From: Pseudomonadota bacterium
GTDB taxonomy: Bacteria > Pseudomonadota > Gammaproteobacteria > Burkholderiales > Burkholderiaceae_C
Direction of reading: 5' to 3'
Assembly: GCA_021805825.1 (NCBI GenBank)
Contig: JAJZEC010000001.1
Location: forward strand, 62,001-126,000
DNA: 64,000 bases
The stretch's first letter is position 1, and each line of letters starts with the position of its first letter. Below the pieces are notes generated by a model. It did no database searches and had not been told where the DNA came from. It saw nothing but the letters and a program-made list of their open reading frames with translations. Of this stretch, positions 1 through 7,805 are shown one piece after another. The position numbers and the translations under genes are program-made.

Positions 1-237
1 CCCCTTGGCGTAGACCACGCAGGCGGCGGCCAGCGCGCCGGCGGGGTCGCGCAGGCTCAGCAGCAGCGGCTGCCAGCCGGTGTGCGGGACGGCACAGGAA
101 CTGCGCTCCAGCGCCGCCAGCCAGGCGTGGCGCTGGAATACCGAGGTTCCAGGGGTGGCGTCGACCAGCGCGTCCCACTGCGCGGCGTCCATCGTGTCCA
201 CCCCTTCGCCGATGTCGATGCGAAAATCCTCATCCAT
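1..237 (-). CDS. GNAT-type acetyltransferase (DUF482-like), N-terminal part, cut by window edge
   Basis: This gene is absent from the ORF track because it runs off the left edge. Read on the minus strand from an ATG at 237 it gives 79 residues, with the segments WDALVDATPGTSVFQRHAWL and TGWQPLLLSL. These resemble the N-terminus of the DUF482/FemAB-like acetyltransferases that often lie beside NAD synthase in Burkholderiales (family recall, not searched). An in-frame ATG at 192 is preceded by GAAGGGG at good spacing and may be the true start. The acceptor substrate is unknown. The gene is divergent from nadE. Confidence 0.62.
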   Translation of the reverse strand, partial: MDEDFRIDIGEGVDTMDAAQWDALVDATPGTSVFQRHAWLAALERSSCAVPHTGWQPLLLSLRDPAGALAAACVVYAKG

Positions 238-1930
238 GCCATTGTCCATTGCCATTGCCCAATTCAATTCCAAGGTCGGCGATCTCGCCGGGAACAGCCT
301 TGCCATCGAAGCCCTGGCCGAGCAGGCGCATGCGCAGGGAGCCCGGGTGCTGCTGACCCCGGAGCTGGCCCTCACCGGCTATCCGCCCGAGGATCTGCTG
401 CTGCGACCGGCCTTCCTGCAGGCGGTGGAGCAGACCCTGCGCCAGCTGGCGCAGCGGCTGCGCCGGCTGCCCGGGCTGGCACTGGTCGTCGGCCACCCCC
501 ATGTGCCGGGAAACCTGGCCGACGAGCGTACGCCATCGACGCAGCGCCCGCTGCGCTGGAACGCGGCCTCGGTGCTGCGCGACGGCCGCATCGAGGCGTG
601 CTACGGCAAGCTGGAACTGCCGAACTACCAGGTCTTCGATGAACGACGCTATTTCACCAGCGCCGGTCGGGCCGTGGTGTTCGACTGCGAGGGCGTGCGC
701 CTGGGCATCAACATCTGCGAGGACGCCTGGTTCGAGGAGGCCCCGCGCCGCGCGCGCGCCGCCGGCGCGCAGGTGCTGCTGGTGCTCAACGCCTCGCCGT
801 TCCACCTCGGCAAGAGCGCAGAGCGCGAGGCCGTGATGCGCAGGCGCTGTCGCGAGAACCACATGGCGCTGGTGTTCGCGCACGGCGTGGGCGGGCAGGA
901 CGAACTGGTGTTCGACGGCGGATCCTTCGTGCTCGATGCAGCCGGCGAGCCCTGCCTGCGCGCACCGCAGTTCGAGTCCTGCCTGCCGCTGGCGCGCTTC
1001 GACGGCCCGCGCGCTCTGCCGGGATCGATGGCGCCGCCCGCTTGCCTGCACCAGCAGGCATGGTCCGCGCTGGTCACCGGAACCCGCGACTACGTGAACA
1101 AGAACGGCTTTCCCGGGGTGCTCATCGGGCTGTCCGGCGGTGTCGATTCGGCGCTGGTGCTGGCGATCGCCGTCGATGCCCTCGGCGCCGATCGGGTGCA
1201 CACGGTGATGATGCCCTCGCCGTACACCGCGCCGATCTCCCTCGAGGACGCCAGGGAGATGGCGTGCAGGCTCGGGGTGCGCCACAGCGAGCTCGACATC
1301 GGCCCGATGTTCGACGCCTTCCGTGCCGCGCTGCGCCCGTTGTTGCATGCCCACGAGGGCGACACCACCGAGGAGAACCTGCAGTCGCGCATCCGCGGCG
1401 TGCTGCTGATGGCCTTGTCGAACAACACCGGCTCGATGGTTCTGACCACCGGCAACAAGAGTGAAATGGCCACCGGCTACGCCACCCTGTATGGCGACAT
1501 GGCGGGGGGCTTCGCGGTCATCAAGGACGTGCGCAAGACCCTCGTGTGGGAACTCGCGCGCTGGCGCAACGAGCAGGCGCTGCGGGCCGGTCAGCCGCAG
1601 CCGATCCCTCAGCGCATCATCGAGCGGCCGCCGTCGGCCGAATTGCGCCCCGACCAGCTCGATCAGGACAGCCTGCCGCCCTACGAGGTGCTCGACGCCA
1701 TCCTCGAGGCCTACATGGAAAACGATCAGGGTCTCGACGATCTGCTGGCCCGGGGCATGCCGGCGGCCGACATCCAGCGCGTGCTGCGGTTGCTGCGCCT
1801 GGCCGAGTACAAGAGACGGCAGGCGCCTCCGGGGGTGCGCATCACCTATCGTGCCTTCGGCCGCGACTGGCGCTATCCGATCACTTCCAGCTGGCGCGAG
1901 GACGTATCGACGCCGGCCGCCGAGGGCTGA
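236..1930 (+). CDS. nadE: Glutamine-dependent NAD+ synthase
   Basis: Makes NAD+ from nicotinic acid adenine dinucleotide, using ammonia released from glutamine by its own nitrilase-like domain. The start at 236 (MPLSIAIAQ) replaces the longer ORF start at 80, which covers the neighbouring acetyltransferase. The length is 564 aa, normal for the two-domain form. In the glutaminase half I see the Glu-Lys-Cys triad: E43 in LTPELALTGY, K125 in YGKLELPNY and C161 in NICEDAWFE. The synthetase half has the PP-loop LSGGVDS (about 299-305) and TTGNKSEMATGY further on. No clear ribosome binding site precedes 236. It is followed by glnB. Confidence 0.95.
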   Translation: MPLSIAIAQFNSKVGDLAGNSLAIEALAEQAHAQGARVLLTPELALTGYPPEDLLLRPAFLQAVEQTLRQLAQRLRRLPGLALVVGHPHVPGNLADERTPSTQRPLRWNAASVLRDGRIEACYGKLELPNYQVFDERRYFTSAGRAVVFDCEGVRLGINICEDAWFEEAPRRARAAGAQVLLVLNASPFHLGKSAEREAVMRRRCRENHMALVFAHGVGGQDELVFDGGSFVLDAAGEPCLRAPQFESCLPLARFDGPRALPGSMAPPACLHQQAWSALVTGTRDYVNKNGFPGVLIGLSGGVDSALVLAIAVDALGADRVHTVMMPSPYTAPISLEDAREMACRLGVRHSELDIGPMFDAFRAALRPLLHAHEGDTTEENLQSRIRGVLLMALSNNTGSMVLTTGNKSEMATGYATLYGDMAGGFAVIKDVRKTLVWELARWRNEQALRAGQPQPIPQRIIERPPSAELRPDQLDQDSLPPYEVLDAILEAYMENDQGLDDLLARGMPAADIQRVLRLLRLAEYKRRQAPPGVRITYRAFGRDWRYPITSSWREDVSTPAAEG

Positions 1931-2369
<439 letters not shown>

Positions 2370-2374
<5 letters not shown>

Positions 2375-2954
2375 TGTTTTCCCGCATGCGCCACCAGGGG
2401 TCGGCCGATATCGGCTGTGCCCCGGCCAGGCGCTCGAGCAGGCGTGCGGGATGGTCGTCGACCTGCAGCAGGCCGAGGATGTCGGGCGCGACCAGGCCCT
2501 GTTCGTGGCTCTGCGCCAGAAAGTCGAGCAGGCCGTCGTAGTAGCCGGCGCAGTTGAGAAGCCCGACCGGCTTGTTGTGGTAGCCGAGCTGGCGCCAGGT
2601 CCAGATCTCGAACAACTCCTCCAGGGTGCCGAGCCCCCCGGGCAGGGCGACGAAGGCCTCGGCGTAGTCGGCCATCATCTTCTTGCGCTGGTGCATGGTC
2701 TGCACCACGTGCAGTTCGCTCAGCCCCTGGTGCCCGATTTCGCGTTGCATCAGCAGCTCGGTCGTCACGCCGACGACCCGCGCTCCGCCGGCCAGCGCGG
2801 CCTCGGCCGCGATCTGCATCAAGCCCACGCTTCCCCCGCCGTACACCATGGTCATCCCGCGCGCCGCGATGGCCTGCCCGAGATCCGCCGCGGCCTGCGC
2901 GTAGCGCGCATCGATGCCGACGCGGGAACCACAGTAGACACAAAGGGAATGCAT
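2370..2954 (-). CDS. LOG family protein (nucleotide 5'-monophosphate phosphoribohydrolase, TIGR00730)
   Basis: LOG-type enzymes split nucleoside 5'-monophosphates into free base and ribose 5-phosphate; plant homologues activate cytokinins. The 194-aa protein shows both signature elements: VYGGGSVGLM (about 37-46) and PGGLGTLEE (105-113), the phosphoribosyl-binding and catalytic region. The start at 2954 (MHSLCVYCGS) fits the family N-terminus. It sits downstream of the dgkA/GT4/phosphatase group on the same strand, 37 bp after dgkA, and may be cotranscribed. The natural bacterial substrate is uncertain. Confidence 0.9.
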
Positions 2955-2991
2955 GGGCTCGAGGCAGGGAAGGGCCAGGGGCGCCGGCCGT

Positions 2992-3372
2992 TCACAGCCA
3001 GCGCGGCAGCAGCAGCAGCGTCCAGGTCAGGGCGCACAGCGCCAAGGTTAGCAGCACCGCGGCGCTTCCCAGATCCTTCGCCCGGCGGCTGAGTTCGTGG
3101 GGCTCCAGGGAAATGCGGTCGACCGCATCCTCCAGCGCCGTGTTGAGCAGTTCCACGATGGGCACCAGCAGGGTCGATCCGGCGAGGAGTGCGCGCTGCG
3201 TGCCGTCGCGGCCCAGCCACAGGCCAAGCGGCAGCAGCACGGCCACGAGCAGCGTCTCCTGGCGCAGCGCCGATTCGCTGCTCCATGCCCCGCGCAGGCC
3301 GCGCAGCGAGTTGCGCAGTGCGCCGACGGCGCGCGTGGCGCCCGAGGTCTTGTACGGGGAGGCGCTGGCCAA
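2992..3372 (-). CDS. dgkA: Diacylglycerol kinase
   Basis: Phosphorylates diacylglycerol to phosphatidic acid in the inner membrane, recycling DAG left when phospholipid head groups are used elsewhere. The ORF track starts at 3486, inside the upstream gene. A TTG at 3372, ten bases after the GT4 stop and preceded by AAGGCGG, gives 126 aa, close to the usual 120-125. The core ALRQETLL, VPIVELLNTALEDAVDRI and HELSRRAKDLGSAAV matches the family active site and its membrane helices. It is directly downstream of a lipid-type glycosyltransferase, which would be consistent with DAG turnover. Confidence 0.9.
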   Translation of the reverse strand: MASASPYKTSGATRAVGALRNSLRGLRGAWSSESALRQETLLVAVLLPLGLWLGRDGTQRALLAGSTLLVPIVELLNTALEDAVDRISLEPHELSRRAKDLGSAAVLLTLALCALTWTLLLLPRWL

Positions 3373-3382
3373 GACGCCGCCT

Positions 3383-4417
3383 TCAGTGCACGCCGATCGC
3401 GTCGGCGTCCGACCCCGGCTCGACAGCCAGACGCAGTTGCTGCAGGAATTGTTCGGTGGCCCGAGCCCAGCTGAACTGGCGGGCATGGGCCACTGCGTTG
3501 TGGCGGGGGATGCGCAGCGCTTCCAGGCAGGCCGTGCGCAGGTCTTCGTGCAGGGCCCCGGCCGGTGCGTCGCCGATGACGTCCAGCGGGCCGGTCACCG
3601 GATAGGCGGCCACCGGGCAGCCGCAGGCCAGCGCCTCCACCAGCACCAGGCCGAAGGTGTCGGTGCGACTGGGGAACACGAACACATCGGCGCCGGAATA
3701 GACCTCGGCCAGGCGTTGCTGGCTGAGCACGCCGAGGAAGCGCACCTGCGGGTACTCGCGACGGATGCGCGGCAGTTCGGGGCCCTCGCCGACCACCCAC
3801 TTGGTTCCCGGCAGATCCAGGCGCAGGAACGCGTCGATGTTCTTTTCCACCGCGACGCGGCCCACGTACAGGAACACCGGCGGCTCGCCTTCCAGGCGCT
3901 GGCCCGCATGCGGGTGGAACACCGAGGTATCGACGCCCCGCGACCAGATGGCCAGGTTGCGCAGTCCCTGGGCCTGCAGGTCGTCGCGCACGACCCGCGT
4001 GGGCACGAGGGTGACGCGCGCGGCGCCGTGGAACCAGCGCAGGTACCCGTAGGTCCACGACAGCGGCACTCCAAAGCGCGCCTGCACGTACTCGGGGAAA
4101 CGCGTGTGGTAGGCGCTGGTCAGCGGCAGCCCGAGGCGCCTGGCGGCGCGGCGCGCGGCCAGGCCCAGTGGGCCCTCGGTGGCCAGGTGCACCACATCCG
4201 GGTCGAAGTCGCGCATGCGCGACAGGATCGCAGGATAGGAACGCCAGCTCAGGCGGATCTCCGGGTAGGTCGGGCAGGGCAGGGTGCGGAATCCCCCGGG
4301 CTCGACCACCTCGACGTCCTCGCCGCGCGCGCGCAGTTCGTCGATGGTGGTCTTCAGCGTGCGCACGACGCCGTTGACTTGCGGGCTCCAGGCGTCGGTG
4401 GCGATCAGGATGCGCAT
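3383..4417 (-). CDS. GT4 family glycosyltransferase (alpha-mannosyl/SQD2-like)
   Basis: A 344-aa GT-B fold glycosyltransferase. The track ORF starts at 5176, but residues before MRILIATDAWSPQ are antisense to the next gene; the ATG at 4417 overlaps that gene's end by 13 bp. The N-terminal motif NGVVRTLKTT, the central segment YVGRVAVEKN (donor domain) and the C-terminal TDTFGLVLVEALACG (the E-x7-E region) are typical of family 4 enzymes such as GDP-mannose-dependent mannosyltransferases and sulfoquinovosyl/glycolipid synthases. Acceptor and sugar cannot be read from sequence. Its neighbours, an LpxH-like phosphatase and DgkA, suggest a lipid acceptor (inference). Confidence 0.85.
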   Translation of the reverse strand: MRILIATDAWSPQVNGVVRTLKTTIDELRARGEDVEVVEPGGFRTLPCPTYPEIRLSWRSYPAILSRMRDFDPDVVHLATEGPLGLAARRAARRLGLPLTSAYHTRFPEYVQARFGVPLSWTYGYLRWFHGAARVTLVPTRVVRDDLQAQGLRNLAIWSRGVDTSVFHPHAGQRLEGEPPVFLYVGRVAVEKNIDAFLRLDLPGTKWVVGEGPELPRIRREYPQVRFLGVLSQQRLAEVYSGADVFVFPSRTDTFGLVLVEALACGCPVAAYPVTGPLDVIGDAPAGALHEDLRTACLEALRIPRHNAVAHARQFSWARATEQFLQQLRLAVEPGSDADAIGVH

Positions 4418-5253
4418 GGCACGGCCTGCGGATGCCACTCGGCCAGCACCTGGGGGGCATGCGCCGATGGCGCCCACATCAGAAGCTGCAGGGCGCCATT
4501 GTCGAGCTCCGCGACGGCGGTCAGGCTCTCCACCCAGTCGCCGCAGTTGGCGTACAGGGTGGATCCGATCGGGCGCAGTTCGGCGCGGTGGATATGGCCG
4601 CAGACGACGCCCTGGCAGCCCCGTCGCGTCGCCTCCTCGGCCAGCAGCTGCTCGAAGTTCGAGATGTAGCTGACCGCGTTCTTCACCTTGCCCTTCAGGT
4701 ACTGCGACAGCGACCAGTAGGAAAAGCCCATGCGGTGCCGCGCATGGTTCAGCCAGCGGTTGAGCTTCAGGCTGAACAGGTACAGCGCATCGCCCAGGTG
4801 GGCCAGCCACTTGGCATGCATCACCACGCCGTCGAACCAGTCGCCATGCACGACCCACAGGCGCAAGCCCGAGGCGCTCAGGTGCACGGCATCGCTGGCG
4901 ACCTCGATGCCACCGAACTGCAGCCCGGCATAGTGCCTGGCGAATTCGTCGTGGTTGCCCGGTACGAACACGACGCGGGTTCCCTTGCGCGCCTTGCGCA
5001 GCAGCTTCTGCACCACATCGTTGTGCGCCTGCGGCCAGTACCAGCCCTTGCGCAGCTGCCAGCCGTCGATGATGTCCCCGACCAGGTAGATGGTGGTCGC
5101 GTGGCAATGCCGCAACAGTTCGAGCAAAGCCTCGGCCTTGCAGTCGCGCGTGCCCAGGTGGATGTCCGACAGCCACAGGGTGCGGTAGTTGTGCGGGTGG
5201 TGCTCATCGCCGCCGTCGTCCACCACGCCGGCGCCGGCCAGGCGCGTCGCCAT
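4405..5253 (-). CDS. Metallophosphoesterase, UDP-2,3-diacylglucosamine diphosphatase-like
   Basis: A calcineurin-type phosphoesterase with the full metal-site set: LSDIHLGT, VGDIIDGW, PGNHDE, VVHGDWFDG and CGHIHRAE. The segment GWQLRKGWYWPQAHNDVVQKLLRKARKGTRVVFVPGNHDE marks the LpxH-related subgroup found beside GT4 genes in betaproteobacteria (recall). The ORF extends to 5379, but homologous sequence begins near YRTLWLSDIH. I chose ATG 5253 (282 aa); ATG 5337 is also possible. It may be a paralogue rather than the lipid A pathway LpxH. It is the first gene of a minus-strand run with the GT4 gene, dgkA and the LOG gene. Confidence 0.85.
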   Translation of the reverse strand: MATRLAGAGVVDDGGDEHHPHNYRTLWLSDIHLGTRDCKAEALLELLRHCHATTIYLVGDIIDGWQLRKGWYWPQAHNDVVQKLLRKARKGTRVVFVPGNHDEFARHYAGLQFGGIEVASDAVHLSASGLRLWVVHGDWFDGVVMHAKWLAHLGDALYLFSLKLNRWLNHARHRMGFSYWSLSQYLKGKVKNAVSYISNFEQLLAEEATRRGCQGVVCGHIHRAELRPIGSTLYANCGDWVESLTAVAELDNGALQLLMWAPSAHAPQVLAEWHPQAVPCAS

Positions 5254-5436
5254 CGCGGCCTGCGCCTGGGCAGCCTGGGCAAGCACCCGTTCCTGGCCGG
5301 AGCGGCGCAGCGAGCGGGGGAAGGTTGCAGACCACATGCCCACGCATTCCAGCGCCACCGCGTGACGCCGGCATGACATCCATGTGGCAGTCGCGTGACA
5401 GCGGCGTCGCGCAGCTGCGCGGCCGGGAGTCGCTTC

Positions 5437-6219
5437 TCAGTGGACTGTCGTCGGGGAAGCTGCTGCCGATGCGGAAGGTACGGCAGGTACGGCAGGTACG
5501 GCAGGCGCGGCAGGCGCGGCAGGCGCGGCAGGCGTGGCAGGCGTGGCAGGCGTGGCAGGCGTGGCAGGCGTGGCAGGCGTGGCAGGCGTGGCAGGCGTGG
5601 CAGGCGTGGCAGGCGTGGCAGGTCTGGGGGCCGAAGCGGCGGCAGCGTGCCCCGGCGGAGCCGGGTTCGGCATGGTCACGGGGGCTGTTCCTGCGGCAGG
5701 ATGGCGGGCACCGAATTGCACGACATGCGGAGGGCGCGGCGGCTGGTGGGCCTGGCGCTCGAGCGCGCGCCGCTGCTGCGGGCTGAGCTTCTGGTAGCTC
5801 TCCCACGCCCGGCGGCGGCTTTGCAGCGGTGCGCGGCCGGTGGCAAGGAAATTCTCGCGGGCCAGGCGGCGCTGCCGCGGGCTCATGTGTGCCCAGGCCA
5901 CCATGCGGCGCTGCAGGATCTTGCGCTGTGCCGGGCTCATCAGCGGATAGCGCGTGGCGATGTTCAGCCACTTGCGGCGGCGCATCTCGGAAAAGCCGTG
6001 CCATTGGGCGTGCAGCGGCGCCAGCGCCTGGCGCTGCATCGGGCTCAGGCGGCTCCAGTCGCTGCGGCTGGCGGCGATCGCTGGCGGCGCGGCCAGCAAC
6101 AGGGCGCAGCACAGCATGCACAGGGCGCATGCCGCCCGGCGGGCCACGCGAATCGCGCGCGATCCCGCGGATGGGTGCACGGGCGCTCGGGATCGGCTCG
6201 GCGAGAACAGCCCCGGCAT
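5437..6219 (-). CDS. DUF3106 domain protein with Pro-Ala-Thr repeat tail
   Basis: A 260-aa exported protein of unknown function. The ATG at 6219 shares one base with the stop of the upstream DUF3619 gene (TGATG). An N-terminal hydrophobic stretch ending AAPPAIAA looks like a signal peptide. The middle (about 50-150) carries repeated (L/M)SPxQR units (RLSPMQR, LMSPAQR, HMSPRQR, KLSPQQR), the hallmark of DUF3106. The C-terminal part is a low-complexity (PAT)9(PAA)3(PAV)3 tail encoded by a 9-bp tandem repeat. It is the last gene of the sigma factor-DUF3619-DUF3106 operon, suggesting an envelope role (inference). Confidence 0.85.
   Translation of the reverse strand: MPGLFSPSRSRAPVHPSAGSRAIRVARRAACALCMLCCALLLAAPPAIAASRSDWSRLSPMQRQALAPLHAQWHGFSEMRRRKWLNIATRYPLMSPAQRKILQRRMVAWAHMSPRQRRLARENFLATGRAPLQSRRRAWESYQKLSPQQRRALERQAHQPPRPPHVVQFGARHPAAGTAPVTMPNPAPPGHAAAASAPRPATPATPATPATPATPATPATPATPATPATPAAPAAPAAPAVPAVPAVPSASAAASPTTVH
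5481..5624. repeat. 9-bp tandem repeat, about 16 units
   Basis: Units of GGCAGGCGT and close variants (cggcaggta, cggcaggcg, tggcaggcg) run head to tail for 144 bp inside the DUF3106 gene. Each unit is three codons, so unit gain or loss keeps the frame. On the gene strand they encode the PAV, PAA and PAT blocks, and the variants are grouped in order along the array. That ordering is expected from local duplication by slippage. Confidence 0.95.
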
Positions 6220-6647
6220 CACGCTCCCTGCCGCAGGTAGTCGCGGAATCCCGGATCCGTGTAGGCTTGTGGCGGGAGGTCGTCCAGCAGCAGCGCGGTG
6301 TCGATGTCGGCGATGCGGTGCACAAAACGCTCCTGCTGGTAGTGTTGCAGCGCAAGCAATCCGAGCCACAGCAACGGCAGCGCCAGCGCCGCGGCCAGGC
6401 GCGCCTTCCAGTTCCCGCTGGCTCCCCGGCGCGCTCCGAGCACGGCCTGGTTGCCCAGGCGCACCCAGGCAGGCGCATCCTCGGCGCGCTTGCGGCGCGC
6501 GACGGCCTGCGCCCGGATCCGCCCCAGCGATGCGGCCACCTCGGGTGCCAGCTGCTCGCTGCCTTGCGTCAGCCCCGCCGCGACCCCGTAGCCGAAGCGT
6601 GCTCGCGCGGCCTCGAGCCGCGCTGCAGATTCGTTATTCGTTCTCAT
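6219..6647 (-). CDS. DUF3619 family single-pass membrane protein
   Basis: A 142-aa protein of a Burkholderiales-typical family (DUF3619) without known activity. Residues about 1-80 are polar and partly helical (SAARLEAARARFGYGV); a single hydrophobic segment LAAALALPLLWLGLLAL is followed by a short C-terminal part rich in acidic residues (HRIADIDTALLLDDLPPQ). Its gene overlaps the sigma factor gene by 14 bp and the DUF3106 gene by one base. The cytoplasm-membrane-periplasm layout next to an ECF-like sigma factor resembles an anti-sigma factor, but no anti-sigma motif is visible, so that role is inference. Confidence 0.82.
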   Translation of the reverse strand: MRTNNESAARLEAARARFGYGVAAGLTQGSEQLAPEVAASLGRIRAQAVARRKRAEDAPAWVRLGNQAVLGARRGASGNWKARLAAALALPLLWLGLLALQHYQQERFVHRIADIDTALLLDDLPPQAYTDPGFRDYLRQGA

Positions 6648-7215
6648 CGTTCCAACCTCGTGCCCGCAGCGCCTTGGCCAGGGTCTGCGTCGCGCGCGAG
6701 CAGTGGGTTTTCACACTGCCCTCGGAACAGCCCATGGCGCCAGCGGTTTCGGCCACATCCAGCCCCTCCCAATAACGCAGCAGGAAGGCCTCGCGTTGAC
6801 GCTCGGGAAGTTTGGAGATCTCCGCTTCGAGCACGGCCAGCGTCTGTGCGCGCTCGAGCTGGCGATCCGAGCCCTCACCCTGCCCGTTCAGGCGGCCCAG
6901 ATCCAGGGACTCCAGCAGGTCGAATTCCGACTCCGGATCGTCCTCGGCCGGGTGGAACTCCGACATGTTGGTCATCCAGCCCGCGCGAACCTTCTGGCGC
7001 CGATGCCAGTCGAGGATGGCATTGCTGAGGATTCGCTGGAACAGCATCGGCCATTCCGATGCGTTGTGGTCGCCGTACTTCTCTGCCAGACGGATCATCG
7101 AATCCTGCACGATGTCCAGCGCCGAGTCGGGATTCTGGGTGGCGAACTGGGCGCGCTTGAACGCCCGGTTCTGCACGCTGCGCAAGAAGAGCGAAAGTTC
7201 CTGTTCTGAGGCCAC
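6634..7215 (-). CDS. ECF-like RNA polymerase sigma factor
   Basis: A 193-aa sigma-70 family factor that would direct RNA polymerase to a specific promoter set. The ORF runs back to 7515, but family-like sequence begins at a GTG at 7215 (VASEQELSLFLRSVQNRAFKR). Region 2 is seen in ALDIVQDSMIRLAEKY and FQRILSNAILDWHRRQK; region 4 in ISKLPERQREAFLLRYWEGLDVAETAGAMGCSEGSVKTHCSRA, a helix-turn-helix. It heads an operon with DUF3619 and DUF3106. A 16-bp inverted repeat lies directly before the start codon. Its regulon is unknown. Confidence 0.9.
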   Translation of the reverse strand: MASEQELSLFLRSVQNRAFKRAQFATQNPDSALDIVQDSMIRLAEKYGDHNASEWPMLFQRILSNAILDWHRRQKVRAGWMTNMSEFHPAEDDPESEFDLLESLDLGRLNGQGEGSDRQLERAQTLAVLEAEISKLPERQREAFLLRYWEGLDVAETAGAMGCSEGSVKTHCSRATQTLAKALRARGWNDENE

Positions 7216-7222
7216 GTGCCGG

Positions 7223-7238
7223 GCCCTGAGGTCAGGGC
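7223..7238 (-). promoter_or_regulatory. Inverted repeat overlapping the sigma factor translation start region
   Basis: GCCCTGA-GG-TCAGGGC (read on plus) is a perfect 7-bp dyad ending 8 bases before the GTG start of the sigma gene. In mRNA it could fold as a 6-bp stem with a 4-base loop that hides the only SD-like bases (CAGGG). It could equally be a protein-binding operator. Confidence 0.4.
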
Positions 7239-7303
7239 AAGAGCGAAGCAGTCCGCGATTATGCCCCCCACGACGGGGTCGCCGAGGGCAGCGTCCCGGG
7301 GAT

Positions 7304-7609
7304 TCAGTCCTGCGATGCGTCGAGCAGGTCGAAATGCTCGACCTGCGGCGGGCGGGCGAAGAAGGGCGCGACGATTTCGCGCCAGCGCGCGTAGTCGGCC
7401 GACTGGCGGAAGCCCTGCATGTGGTCGTCGACACTGCGCCAGCGGATCTGCAGCAGATAACGCTGGGGGCTGTCGATGCCCTTGTGCACCTGCCAGCCGA
7501 GGAAGCCCTCGGCACGGGCGATGATCTCGCGCACTCCGCGCTGGATCGCGGCGTCGAATTCGGCCTCGCGGCCCGGCTGAATGTGGAAGTCGGCTAGTTC
7601 CAGGATCAT
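7304..7609 (-). CDS. Antibiotic biosynthesis monooxygenase (ABM) domain protein
   Basis: A 101-aa single-domain protein starting at MILELADFHIQPGREAEF, not at the longer ORF start. The fold signature is a ferredoxin-like dimeric alpha-beta barrel: the start strand, then FLGWQVHKGIDSPQRYLLQIRWRSVDDHMQGFRQSADYARW. Members include small cofactor-free oxygenases, haem-degrading enzymes and many of unknown role; no substrate can be assigned. It stands alone between the sigma operon and divergent ribBX. Confidence 0.85.
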   Translation of the reverse strand: MILELADFHIQPGREAEFDAAIQRGVREIIARAEGFLGWQVHKGIDSPQRYLLQIRWRSVDDHMQGFRQSADYARWREIVAPFFARPPQVEHFDLLDASQD

Positions 7610-7706
7610 GGCGGTCTGGGTCGGTAGGATCGCCGGCGGGGTATTCCGCCGCAACCCGTATTGTGCGGCAGACCGCGGGGCCGCGATGCCGGCGCGCCGG
7701 CGCACC

Positions 7707-7712
7707 TACAAT
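7707..7712 (+). promoter_or_regulatory. Putative -10 element (TACAAT) of ribBX
   Basis: CCTACAAT lies 94 bases upstream of the ribBX start, just after a 14-bp palindrome GCCGGCGCGCCGGC (7688-7701) in the -35 area. No good -35 hexamer is visible. The same CCTACAAT string occurs before secB and before the rhodanese gene. Confidence 0.4.
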
Positions 7713-7805
7713 GGAGGATCTGTTTGCGCGCCCTTCGCCCTCGTCTGGCGGGCGCCGCCTCCTTCCCCGCTGTTTCCCCGTCCCCGCGTCGCGGCCTCCC
7801 GCATC

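Noticed and set aside
5481-5624. CRISPR array
   Set aside because: Units are 9 bp with no spacers and are translated in frame.
5325-5786. Plus-strand ORF with a (RQA)(WQA)n repeat
   Set aside because: It is the reverse reading of the Pro-Ala-Thr repeat; the minus-strand DUF3106 frame has a signal peptide, domain and operon context.
7610-7805. FMN riboswitch upstream of ribBX
   Set aside because: The 196-bp gap between the ABM gene and ribBX lacks the conserved RFN sequence blocks and holds only a short palindrome and a -10-like hexamer.
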